Shown here piece after piece: positions 1-6,090 of a DNA stretch of 8,293 nt. The position numbers were made by a program, and so were the translations under genes. Numbering within the stretch: position 1 is the stretch's first letter; the number at the start of each line of letters is the position of its first letter. The stretch is taken from the NCBI GenBank assembly GCA_946886245.1, contig CAMPIF010000169.1, positions 1-8,293 of the forward strand, in the 5' to 3' direction. The DNA comes from Ectopseudomonas composti (GTDB lineage Bacteria; Pseudomonadota; Gammaproteobacteria; Pseudomonadales; Pseudomonadaceae). The notes under the pieces are model-generated. The model made no database searches. It saw nothing but the letters and a program-made list of their open reading frames with translations, and was not told the DNA's origin.

Positions 1-53
1 GATGTTTTATAAGAAGGCGTCGCTCGTACCGGCCGGCTCGAACAAGCATCGAC

Positions 54-59
54 AGAGGT
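54..59 (+). promoter_or_regulatory. Ribosome binding site favouring the GTG start at 68
   Basis: AGAGGT lies 8 bases upstream of the in-frame GTG at 68. It is 17 bases from the alternative ATG at 77, which is too far. The ATG at position 2 has almost no upstream sequence in the window, so it cannot be judged. Confidence 0.45.
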
Positions 60-67
60 ATCGCTTC

Positions 68-898
68 GTGACGCCCATGCCTTATGCCGCAATCACCGGC
101 ATCGACACCCATGCGCACATCTTTCGCCAGGACCTGCCCATGGTTCCCGGCCGCCGCTACAGCCCCAGTTATGACGCCACCGTGGAACAGTACCTGGCGC
201 AACTGGACGCTTGCGGGCTGTCCCACGGTGTATTGATCCAGCCCAGCTTTCTCGGCACCGACAACCATTACATGCTCGCGGCATTGCAGCGTTTCCCGCA
301 GCGTTTGCGTGGCGTCGCGGTGGTCGATGCGCAGGTCAGCGATGCCGAACTGGACGAGTTGGCCGCCGCGGGGGTGGTGGGGATACGCCTGAACCTGATC
401 GGCAAGGCCCTGGAGGATTACACCGGTCCAGCCTGGAACGGCCTGTTCCGCCGCCTGGCGCGACGCGGCTGGCAGGTGGAGATCCAGCGTGGTTTCGACG
501 ATCTGGCGCTGATCGTGCCGGCGATTCTCGAGTCAGGCGTCACCCTGGTGATCGATCATTTCGGCCTGCCGGCACCGAGCGTGCAATTGGACGCTGCGCA
601 GCATGATGCCTTCTTCGATCTGCTCGGCCAGGCGCCGGTGTGGATCAAGCTGTCGGCGGCCTATCGCAGCCAGTCCGATCTGCCCCGTGCCCAGGCCATC
701 GAAGCGCGCCTGCGCGAGGCCTGCGGTGGAGCAGGGCGCTTCCTCTGGGGCAGTGACTGGCCCAACACCCAGTTCGAGTCGCAGACCCGCTACGATCAGC
801 AATTCGCGCTGCTCGAGGCCCTGCTGCCCAACCCCGAGGAGCGCCGACGCGTTCTGGTGGATAACCCCGCAACCCTGTTCGGTTTCGCCTCGGCGTAA
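68..898 (+). CDS. LigI-like amidohydrolase-superfamily hydrolase (probable lactonase)
   Basis: This is a soluble TIM-barrel hydrolase of the amidohydrolase-2 / COG3618 family, which includes 2-pyrone-4,6-dicarboxylate lactonase (LigI) and sugar lactonases. With the GTG start at 68 the protein has 276 residues, normal for the family. Visible motifs are the N-terminal D-T-H-A-H (His15, His17), W-Q-V-E-I-Q around 135-140 on a barrel strand, I-D-H-F-G (His164), and G-S-D-W-P (Asp230) near the C-terminus, followed by the usual D-N-P-A-x-L-F-G-F ending. The frame is open to an ATG at position 2, but only the GTG at 68 has a well-spaced ribosome site (AGAGGT, 54-59), and family members begin shortly before the HxH motif. 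ATG 77 is the third option. The next gene, a carboxylate transporter, starts 37 bases downstream, suggesting a two-gene catabolic operon. Lactone hydrolysis is a family-level inference; the substrate is unknown. LigI itself works without a metal, so metal dependence cannot be assumed. Confidence 0.82.
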   Translation: MTPMPYAAITGIDTHAHIFRQDLPMVPGRRYSPSYDATVEQYLAQLDACGLSHGVLIQPSFLGTDNHYMLAALQRFPQRLRGVAVVDAQVSDAELDELAAAGVVGIRLNLIGKALEDYTGPAWNGLFRRLARRGWQVEIQRGFDDLALIVPAILESGVTLVIDHFGLPAPSVQLDAAQHDAFFDLLGQAPVWIKLSAAYRSQSDLPRAQAIEARLREACGGAGRFLWGSDWPNTQFESQTRYDQQFALLEALLPNPEERRRVLVDNPATLFGFASA

Positions 899-935
899 CC
901 GTCGCTCACATCAGAACAACAAAAGGAGTCAAACC

Positions 936-2237
936 ATGATGAGCCTGCTCGTCGTTGCCGCGATCGTCCTCGCCGTCGCGCTGGGGTACACCACCAAGAT
1001 CAATATCGGCCTGTTCGCCATTGCCTTCGCCTACCTGCTGGGCTGCTTCGGCATGGGCATGAGCCCGGGCGACATCATCAACATGTGGCCGCTGAAGATC
1101 TTCTTCGTGATCTTTTCGGTCTGCCTGTTCTATAGCTTCGCCACCGTCAACGGCACCCTGGAAAAACTCGCCGGGCATCTGCTGTATCGCTGCCGTGGCG
1201 TGCCGCACTTGTTGCCGTACGCGATCTTCGTGACCGGTAGCGTGATTTCCGGCATGGGCGCCGGTTATTACACGGTGCTGGCCTTCATGGCGCCGCTGAC
1301 CCTGCTGCTGTGCCAGCGCACCGGCATGAGCCTGATTCTCGGCGGTATGGCGGTGAACTACGGCGCGCTGGCCGGGGCCAATTTCGTTTCCAGCCAGAGC
1401 GGCATCATCTTCCGCGGGCTGATGACCAGCGCCGGGATGCCCGAGAGCGAGGCCTTCGTCAATGCCCTGGCAATCTTCGCCAGCACGGCGATCATCCCGG
1501 TGCTGGTGATTTCCGCGTTCGTCTTCCTCGGCGGTCATGGCCGCAACCTGAAGAATGCCGTGATCAATGCCGACCTGCCGCAAGCCTTCAATCGCGAACA
1601 GAAGCTGACCCTGCTGCTGACTTTGCTGATGATGGTAGTGGTGCTTGCCGCGCCCCTGGCGCTGCTGGCCTTCCCGGACAACGCCACGGTCAGGTTCATC
1701 AACAGCAAGGTGGACATCGGCCTGATCGCCAGCGTGTTCTCGGTGATCGCCTTGCTGCTCAAGCTGGGGGACGAGCGCAAGGCCATCGCTTCCGTGCCCT
1801 GGGCCACGCTGATCATGATCTGCGGCGTCGGCATGCTGATTACCGTAGCGATCAAGGCCGGCACCATCGACGCCCTGGCGTCCTGGATCAGCGGCAACAT
1901 CCCGCCGCTGATGATTCCGCTGGCATTCGGTGTGGTGGCGGCGCTGATGTCGATCTTCGCCAGCACGCTCGGTGTGGTGACGCCGGCACTGTTCCCCATG
2001 GTGCTGCCGTTGGCAGCGTCGATGTCGATCGATCCGATGATCATCTTCATCGCCATCGTGGTCGGCGCCCAGGCCACCTCGATTTCGCCGTTCTCCTCCG
2101 GCGGCAGCCTGTTGCTCGGCTCCTGCACGGACGACAAGGTACGCTCGGGCTTGTTCTCGCAACTGCTGCTGCGCGCCGCGCCCATCGGTTTCGTCGCGGC
2201 GATGCTGTTCAACCTGGCGCTGACCTTCCTGTTCTGA
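936..2237 (+). CDS. MatC-type carboxylate transporter (SLC13/ion-transporter superfamily permease)
   Basis: This is an integral inner-membrane permease of 433 residues, made largely of hydrophobic helices (roughly 10-12), probably importing a di- or tricarboxylate. The N-terminal part (about residues 1-145, with T-K-I-N-I-G-L-F-A-I-A-F-A-Y-L-L-G early on) resembles the MatC N-terminal domain of rhizobial malonate/dicarboxylate carriers. Later come helix-breaking stretches such as G-A-N-F-V-S-S-Q-S-G and, near the C-terminus, A-T-S-I-S-P-F-S-S-G-G, typical of the re-entrant substrate-binding loops of this superfamily. The start is ATG 936, with AGGAG at 924-928 and a 7-base spacer; the open frame upstream of it overlaps the hydrolase gene in another frame and is not coding. 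The 37-base gap to the hydrolase implies cotranscription and a shared substrate. The substrate cannot be read from sequence; malonate-like or pyrone/lactone-derived carboxylates are guesses. Confidence 0.85.
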   Translation: MMSLLVVAAIVLAVALGYTTKINIGLFAIAFAYLLGCFGMGMSPGDIINMWPLKIFFVIFSVCLFYSFATVNGTLEKLAGHLLYRCRGVPHLLPYAIFVTGSVISGMGAGYYTVLAFMAPLTLLLCQRTGMSLILGGMAVNYGALAGANFVSSQSGIIFRGLMTSAGMPESEAFVNALAIFASTAIIPVLVISAFVFLGGHGRNLKNAVINADLPQAFNREQKLTLLLTLLMMVVVLAAPLALLAFPDNATVRFINSKVDIGLIASVFSVIALLLKLGDERKAIASVPWATLIMICGVGMLITVAIKAGTIDALASWISGNIPPLMIPLAFGVVAALMSIFASTLGVVTPALFPMVLPLAASMSIDPMIIFIAIVVGAQATSISPFSSGGSLLLGSCTDDKVRSGLFSQLLLRAAPIGFVAAMLFNLALTFLF

Positions 2238-2239
2238 TG

Positions 2240-2273
2240 AAAAAAGCCCCGGCATCGAGAGGTGCCGGGGCTT
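2240..2273 (-). terminator. Intrinsic terminator between convergent genes (possibly bidirectional)
   Basis: A perfect 11-bp inverted repeat, AAGCCCCGGCA (2244-2254) and TGCCGGGGCTT (2263-2273), encloses an 8-base loop. Read on the minus strand, the stem runs into TTTTTT (complement of 2240-2245), a textbook rho-independent terminator for the DUF2846 lipoprotein gene. On the plus strand the stem begins 6 bases after the transporter stop codon but ends in only CTT, so it would be weaker in that direction. Confidence 0.88.
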
Positions 2274-2289
2274 GATGTTGCGTGTCGCC

Positions 2290-2748
2290 TTATTTGGAGC
2301 AGTTGCCTTTTCGGGCCAGTTCCAGTTCCGCGATGTCCTCTTTGCCTTCCTTCTCGTCGACCAGTTCCAGGTTGGCGCCGCCCACGAATACGCCCATCTT
2401 GATGTACTGCTTGATGAAGTAGTTCTTGCCGCTTTCGGTCTTGACCAGCAGGTCGTTGGGCGAGAACTCGGATTCGGTGGAGATCTTGTGCTCCATGTCG
2501 CCCTTGACCTGCTCGTAGAAGAAGACATTCGGTGCGGATTCACCGATGCATGTGTCGTCGACCCAGATGTCTTTCTTCAGTGCAGTGCCTGCGCCCGAGT
2601 TGCGGTAAATGTACAGACCGGCATTGCCGGGAGCAGGGGCCGCAAAGCGCTTGGCTTCTGCAGAGGCGTTCTTGTCTTCCATTGGGACTGAGGCACAGCC
2701 GACGAGCAGCGATGAGGCAAAGGCGGCCAGGACCAGTTTCTTCAGCAT
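2290..2748 (-). CDS. DUF2846-family outer-membrane lipoprotein
   Basis: This is a small secreted lipoprotein of 152 residues with no known biochemical role. The N-terminus begins M-L-K-K, continues with a short hydrophobic stretch and ends in the lipobox L-V-G-C (Cys18). Alanine follows the cysteine, which under the +2 rule predicts sorting to the outer membrane. The mature part contains G-L-Y-I-Y-R (about 40-45), a V-D-D-x-x-I-G turn and a later S-G-K-N-Y-F-I-K, matching the pattern of DUF2846 beta-rich domains (A-x-L-Y-V-Y-R, then D-G, then G-x-Y-F). ATG 2748 is chosen because it places the signal peptide at the very start and has GGAG with a 5-base spacer; the frame extends 16 codons further upstream without signal-like content. 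It ends beside a strong terminator. The lower-GC, lysine-rich mature part differs somewhat from the neighbouring proteins, but the length is full and nothing looks broken. Confidence 0.83.
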   Translation of the reverse strand: MLKKLVLAAFASSLLVGCASVPMEDKNASAEAKRFAAPAPGNAGLYIYRNSGAGTALKKDIWVDDTCIGESAPNVFFYEQVKGDMEHKISTESEFSPNDLLVKTESGKNYFIKQYIKMGVFVGGANLELVDEKEGKEDIAELELARKGNCSK

Positions 2749-2969
2749 GATGACTCCAAATAACGATGGATGATGTGCACGGCAAAGTGGCAGCACGGAT
2801 CTGGATGTTCAGCCGTGGCGAGCTATCGGGAAGGGAGTAGGAGTTGCACGAGGGAGTGGGCTTTGCCTGTACGCATCATGCGCATGCTCGAATTCCATTT
2901 CCTTGATGGCCTGTTGCCATGCCGGTGGCAAAGATATCCCGCTGTCCGGGTGCGAGCAAGCGCCTTTCG
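2749..2969. other. Intergenic region without a recognised gene
   Basis: These 221 bases separate two minus-strand genes. They hold the GGAG ribosome site of the lipoprotein gene (complement of 2754-2757). There is also a weak 6-bp stem TTGCCA/TGGCAA (2914-2919 with 2926-2931), which lacks a T-tract, and a 10-bp palindrome CATGCGCATG (2877-2886). I could not find a convincing promoter for the lipoprotein gene. A short plus-strand open frame here (2770-2985) has no domain, no ribosome site and low-complexity composition, so I do not call it. Confidence 0.5.
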
Positions 2970-3527
2970 CTATTTCAGTCGATAGCGTCGCAAATCATCC
3001 TGGCTCAGCAGGCGCAAGCGCCCCAATGGGGCCTGGTAGATCGCTTCGGCCAGGCTGATGTCGACGCCCATGTCGCGAAAGTACCTGGCCGGGCTGAACG
3101 GCTGGCTGCCATGGGCGGCCTGTGCCAGCGCCGAGTCACCAGCGGGGAAGGGTGGTCGGCGCAGGGCAACGTGGCCGTTGACGGTGCGCTTGCTGCCGGC
3201 AGCGAGCAGATAGATGCAACTGCCCTGGCACAGTCCGCCGGAAGGCACCAGCGCCTCGAAGCCGGTTTCGCGCAGCAGGCGACCCATGCGGATGGCCTCC
3301 GGCGCGCTGCCGCCGATGCTGTCGAGCAGCACGACCTTGCGCGTGTGCTTGCCCGGATTGGCGCGCAAACCCTGCAGCAGTTTCTCGTAGTCGCCGGGCA
3401 CGATCTCTTCGGAAATCTTCGCCGCCAGCAGGCCGGCATTGGCCTCGACCTCCACCTGGGCGTGGGCGGTCAGGGCGGTGAACAGGGCTGTGCCGATCAG
3501 GGCGAATCGTAAACGCTGGGCAATCAT
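2970..3527 (-). CDS. Secreted ClpP/crotonase-fold protein (COG3904-like), probably catalytically altered
   Basis: This predicted periplasmic protein has 185 residues. The N-terminal 23 residues form a Sec signal peptide (hydrophobic core from about 8 to 20, cleavage expected after A-H-A, Ala23). The rest resembles the small ClpP-like periplasmic family COG3904: L-L-D-S-I-G-G (67-73) as the oxyanion-type glycine loop, P-S-G-G-L-C-Q-G-S-C (95-104) with the expected nucleophile Ser103 between two cysteines, and a C-terminal helix plus L-S-Q-D-D-L-R-R-Y. In relatives a histidine is expected in a motif like V-x-V-H-R-P; here the aligned stretch reads V-A-L-R-R-P (120-125), so Arg123 replaces it, although His119 is close. 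ATG 3527 is chosen because the signal peptide begins there; no good ribosome site is visible, and the frame is open back to a GTG at 3590. It lies 66 bases after the MFS gene on the same strand, so cotranscription is possible. Substrate and activity are unknown. Confidence 0.72.
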   Translation of the reverse strand: MIAQRLRFALIGTALFTALTAHAQVEVEANAGLLAAKISEEIVPGDYEKLLQGLRANPGKHTRKVVLLDSIGGSAPEAIRMGRLLRETGFEALVPSGGLCQGSCIYLLAAGSKRTVNGHVALRRPPFPAGDSALAQAAHGSQPFSPARYFRDMGVDISLAEAIYQAPLGRLRLLSQDDLRRYRLK

Positions 3528-3593
3528 CGGGCGGGTTACGCGATAGTGGCTCGGGAGGTAGACGATACCTGCCGGCGCACGCTCTCGCACCTC

Positions 3594-4793
3594 TCAGATT
3601 GCTGCGTTCTGGCGCTGCACCTGCCACGCCCAGGCGAACAGCAGCAGGCCGCCGATGGCGGTGGCTGCGCCGATGTAGCCGGTCACGGTCCAGCCCATGC
3701 CGGCGCTGATGGCCAGGCCGCCGAGCCAGGGGCCGAGCGCGTTGGCGACGTTGAACGCGGCATGGTTGGACGCAGCCGCCAACGTCTGCGCGCCAGTGGC
3801 GACGTCCATCAGGTGGGTCTGCAGGGCCGGGCCGAGGGCGATCATGGTGCCCAGGGCGAAGATCGCCGGCAGGAGGGTCCACAGGCTGTGCGCGGCGAAC
3901 GGGAAGGCCAGCAGCACCAGCGTGCTCCAGGCCAGAATCCAGGCCACGGCGCGCAGGCGCAGGCGGTCGAACAGCCAGCCACCGGCACTGTTGCCGACGA
4001 TGCAGCCGGCGCCGAACACGCCCATGGCCAGGGGAATCCAGCCGGGCCCGACCTGAGTGACGTGAAGCAGGGTCGGCGCCATGTAGCTGAACACGCAGAA
4101 CATCCCGGCAAAACCGATCGAGCCGATGCCCAGGGCCAGCCAGATCGGCGCGCGGTTGAAGGCGCGCAGTTCGCCCGACGGGCTGCTGCGCTGCTCGTGC
4201 GGGTCGGCCGGGAGAAAGATCGCCACCATGGCGATGGTGGTGATGGCGATGATGCCGACCAGGGCAAAGGCGTAGCGCCAGCTCATGAACTGGCCGAGCC
4301 AGGTAGCCAGCGGGTTGCCGATCAGGATGGCCACGGTGAGGCCGGCCAGCACCCGGCTCACCGCCTTGGCGCGCTTGTGCGGCGGCGCCATCGAGGCGGC
4401 CACCAGCATGGCGATGCCGAAGTAGGCACCGTGCGGCAGGCCGGCGATGAAACGGAACATCAGCAGCGGCTCGTAGCTCGGTGCCAGGGCGCTGGCGAAG
4501 TTGCCGAGGGCGAAGCAGCCCATCAGCAGCAGAAGCAGGATGCGCCGTGGCAGGCGCGCGCCGAGCAAGGCCAGCACCGGTGCGCCGACCACCACGCCCA
4601 GGGCATAGGCACTGATCACGTGGCCGACCTGCGGCTCGCTGACGCCGAGATCGGCCGCGACGTTGGGCATCAGGCCCATGATGGCGAACTCGCCGGTGCC
4701 GATGGCGAAGCCGCCGAGCGCGAGGGCAAGTTGAATGAGAAGGATCGCGCCCGGCGACAGACTCGTCGCGGCGTCGGATGCAGAACTGTTCAT
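3594..4793 (-). CDS. MFS efflux transporter, DHA1 AraJ/YdhP-like
   Basis: This is a 399-residue inner-membrane protein with about 12 transmembrane helices, the normal size for major facilitator drug:H+ antiporter-1 transporters. The first helix and following loop carry G-x-x-I-G-T-G-E-F-A-I-M-G-L-M-P, then A-A-D-L-G-V-S and Y-A-L-G-V-V-V-G-A-P, which is the signature of the AraJ/YdhP/arabinose-efflux subgroup. Loop 2-3 has G-A-R-L-P-R-R in the motif-A position. G-L-P-H-G-A-Y-F-G in the fourth-helix region and a central cytoplasmic loop (about residues 185-205) fit the six-plus-six layout. ATG 4793 is preferred to a TTG at 4820, which would add nine residues before an ordinary MFS N-terminus; its ribosome site is weak (AGG, 8 bases away). 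A TATAAT box lies upstream at 4828-4833. The LysR gene precedes it by 76 bases on the same strand. Export of a small metabolite or toxic compound is a family inference; the substrate is unknown. Confidence 0.85.
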   Translation of the reverse strand: MNSSASDAATSLSPGAILLIQLALALGGFAIGTGEFAIMGLMPNVAADLGVSEPQVGHVISAYALGVVVGAPVLALLGARLPRRILLLLLMGCFALGNFASALAPSYEPLLMFRFIAGLPHGAYFGIAMLVAASMAPPHKRAKAVSRVLAGLTVAILIGNPLATWLGQFMSWRYAFALVGIIAITTIAMVAIFLPADPHEQRSSPSGELRAFNRAPIWLALGIGSIGFAGMFCVFSYMAPTLLHVTQVGPGWIPLAMGVFGAGCIVGNSAGGWLFDRLRLRAVAWILAWSTLVLLAFPFAAHSLWTLLPAIFALGTMIALGPALQTHLMDVATGAQTLAAASNHAAFNVANALGPWLGGLAISAGMGWTVTGYIGAATAIGGLLLFAWAWQVQRQNAAI

Positions 4794-4827
4794 GAGTGAC
4801 CTGGAAGGGGGGAGAAGCAAGCGCGCG

Positions 4828-4833
4828 ATTATA
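4828..4833 (-). promoter_or_regulatory. Consensus -10 box for the MFS gene
   Basis: The complement of 4828-4833 reads TATAAT, a perfect sigma-70 -10 hexamer and an AT island in GC-rich DNA. It would place the transcript start about 28 bases before ATG 4793. The -35 position shows nothing close to TTGACA, so activation by a regulator is possible. The 8-base core ATTATAAT is palindromic, so it also reads as a -10 box on the plus strand, where it would point antisense into the LysR gene. Confidence 0.4.
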
Positions 4834-4869
4834 ATCTCCCAGCGCCTTGCTTGGGTATTGGCGGCCGCT

Positions 4870-5793
4870 CTATTTCGGGCCTGGAGACGAGTGGTCGGAG
4901 GCGTTGAGGGTCTTCACGTAGTCAACGAAGGCGCGCAGCGGCGCCGGTACGTGACGTCTGCTGTGGTAGTACAGGTAGGGGCCGTCGAAATGCTGCCACC
5001 AGTCATGCAGGAAGGGCTGCAGCTGACCGCTGGCGAGGTGCGCCGCGATGTATTCCTCGAAGGTGTAGAGAATGCCGTGGCCGGCACAGGCCGCTGCGAT
5101 CAGCAGGTCCTGCGAGGAGCTGACCAGCCGACCCTCGGGGGCGATGCGCAGGGTGCGTCCATCCCGCTCGAACTCCCATACGCCGAGCTTGCCGCTGGCG
5201 AATCGGTAGCCAAGCAGGCGATGTTCGCTCAGTTCGCTGGGGTGTTGCGGCGTGCCATGGCGCTGCAGGTAGCCGGGCGCAGCGACCGCCATGAAACACT
5301 GGCGACGCGGCCCGATGGGGATGGCGATCATGTCCTTGGCCAGGCTTTCCTCGTAGCGAATGCCAGCGTCGTAACCAGCGCCGATCACGTCGATGAAGGT
5401 GTTGTCCATGTTCACTTCCAGCGCGATGCCGGGGTAGCGCGCGAGAAAGCCGTCCAGCAGTTGCGGCAGGATGTGTCGCGCGATCACGCCGGGCACATGC
5501 AGGCGCAGCGAACCGACCGGGTGTTGCGGATCTTCCTGCAGGTCGTTGAGTGCCGCGTTGATCTCGTCCAGCGCAGGGCGCAGGCGTTCAAGCAGGCGTG
5601 CGCCGATTTCCGTCGGCGTCAGGCCGCGTGTGGTGCGGTTGAGCAGGCGCACGCCCAGCTCCTTTTCCAGGCGGCGTACGCAATCGCTCAGCGACGAGGC
5701 CGACATGCCACGGCGTTGCGCCGCGATACGAAAACCACCGGCCTCGACCACGGCAGCGAACAGGGCGATATCGGACAGGTTGGGTTGGCGCAT
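4870..5793 (-). CDS. LysR-family transcriptional regulator
   Basis: This is a DNA-binding regulator of 307 residues, the usual LysR size. Residues 1-60 form the winged helix-turn-helix: N-L-S-D-I-A-L-F-A-A-V-V-E-A-G-G-F, then A-A-Q-R-R-G-M-S-A-S-S-L-S as the recognition region, then L-E-K-E-L-G-V-R-L-L-N-R-T-T-R and L-T-P-T-E-I-G. A linker helix follows, and from about residue 90 to the end lies the periplasmic-binding-protein-like effector domain of the CrgA-like type (note G-Y-R-F-A-S-G-x-x-x-x-W-x-F around 200). ATG 5793 gives the canonical N-terminus; the open frame continues 78 codons further upstream across the repeat region and is not believed. The start lacks a clear ribosome site. 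It diverges from the Tat-targeted dehydrogenase across 297 bp, the classic layout in which a LysR protein controls the divergent gene, and it also precedes the MFS gene. Which of them it regulates, and with what co-inducer, is inference. Confidence 0.9.
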   Translation of the reverse strand: MRQPNLSDIALFAAVVEAGGFRIAAQRRGMSASSLSDCVRRLEKELGVRLLNRTTRGLTPTEIGARLLERLRPALDEINAALNDLQEDPQHPVGSLRLHVPGVIARHILPQLLDGFLARYPGIALEVNMDNTFIDVIGAGYDAGIRYEESLAKDMIAIPIGPRRQCFMAVAAPGYLQRHGTPQHPSELSEHRLLGYRFASGKLGVWEFERDGRTLRIAPEGRLVSSSQDLLIAAACAGHGILYTFEEYIAAHLASGQLQPFLHDWWQHFDGPYLYYHSRRHVPAPLRAFVDYVKTLNASDHSSPGPK

Positions 5794-5823
5794 GGGCGTC
5801 GGCTGTGTGATGACGAAGGGCCG

Positions 5824-5852
5824 ATAATGCGGCGCTGCGGCCGCTTTGCCAA
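5824..5852 (-). promoter_or_regulatory. Sigma-70-type promoter for the LysR gene
   Basis: On the minus strand TTGGCA (complement of 5847-5852, 5 of 6 to TTGACA) is followed after exactly 17 bases by CATTAT (complement of 5824-5829, 4 of 6 to TATAAT). Transcription would start near 5817, about 24 bases before the ATG at 5793. Position, spacing and orientation fit the LysR gene. The REP doublet begins 24 bases upstream of the -35 box. Confidence 0.5.
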
Positions 5853-5875
5853 TCCTGAGGAGCGTCTGCCGGGAT

Positions 5876-5934
5876 GTAGATCCGGATGAGATCCGGCAAT
5901 GCACACCAGCGGCCCCGGATTGCATCCGGGCTAC
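5876..5934. repeat. Inverted REP doublet (REPIN-like element)
   Basis: Two GTAG-headed palindromic units face each other. The plus-strand unit is GTAG (5876-5879) followed by a stem CCGGAT/ATCCGG (5882-5887 with 5891-5896, loop GAG). The minus-strand unit is GTAG (complement of 5931-5934) preceded on the plus strand by the stem CCCGGAT/ATCCGGG (5914-5920 with 5924-5930, loop TGC). The 59-bp whole has GTAG at one end and CTAC at the other, the layout of REPINs mobilised by RAYT (TnpA-REP) transposases, whose REPs commonly start with GTAG. No RAYT gene is in the window, so the unit would be non-autonomous. It sits between the divergent LysR and dehydrogenase genes. Confidence 0.75.
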
Positions 5935-6090
5935 GCTTCGCCTCCGCGAAACATCGGGTAACTGTCCGCCTGGCCGTATGCGCTGTTCGGCTTTGGACGG
6001 CTTATCGTACGCGCCGTCTGCCCGCACCCTATGTCCGGTACGTGCGCCCGCTCTGGCGCATCGAGATCAACGGACACGAGGAATCAGCCG
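5935..6090 (+). promoter_or_regulatory. Upstream region of the Tat-SDR gene; promoter not resolved
   Basis: These 156 bases must carry the promoter of the dehydrogenase and, if the divergent LysR protein controls it, its operator. A TTGGAC (5993-5998) resembles a -35 box, but no matching -10 lies 16-18 bases downstream, which is compatible with an activator-dependent promoter. I could not identify a convincing T-N11-A operator by eye. The ribosome site GAGGAA is at 6078-6083. Confidence 0.3.
6078..6083 (+). promoter_or_regulatory. Ribosome binding site fixing the SDR start at 6091
   Basis: GAGGAA lies 7 bases upstream of ATG 6091. The frame is open to an ATG at 6031, but that codon lacks such a site and would bury the Tat signal behind 20 extra residues. 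Confidence 0.65.

Noticed and set aside
906..2543. A 545-codon open frame on the minus strand opposite the transporter gene
   Set aside because: It is the antisense shadow of a GC-rich gene: rich in Arg, His, Gln and Gly with no domain or ribosome site, and it runs across the terminator and into the lipoprotein gene in another frame.
2877..2886. A 10-bp palindrome CATGCGCATG as a possible operator
   Set aside because: It is short, not repeated nearby and not placed beside a recognisable promoter; such palindromes arise by chance.
2914..2931. A TTGCCA/TGGCAA stem downstream of the ClpP-like gene as its terminator
   Set aside because: It has only six base pairs, no T-run on the minus strand, and lies about 40 bases past the stop codon.
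3556..3570. A small inverted repeat AGGTA/TACCT between the MFS and ClpP-like genes
   Set aside because: A 5-bp stem without a T-tract is too weak to be a terminator, and I have no second copy to support an operator.
3546..4799. A 417-codon plus-strand open frame opposite the MFS gene
   Set aside because: Its composition (Ala, Gly, Gln, Arg, His repeats) is that of an antisense frame, while the minus-strand frame gives a clear 12-helix transporter.
4861..5844. Two GCGGCCGC octamers (4861-4868 and 5837-5844) bracketing the LysR gene, considered as cloning scars or flanking repeats
   Set aside because: Such GC-only octamers are expected by chance in this GC-rich DNA; the surrounding bases differ and there is no other sign of an engineered insert.
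4735..5889. A 384-codon plus-strand open frame opposite the LysR gene
   Set aside because: The minus strand encodes an unmistakable LysR protein; the plus-strand translation shows no recognisable motif and ends inside the REP region.
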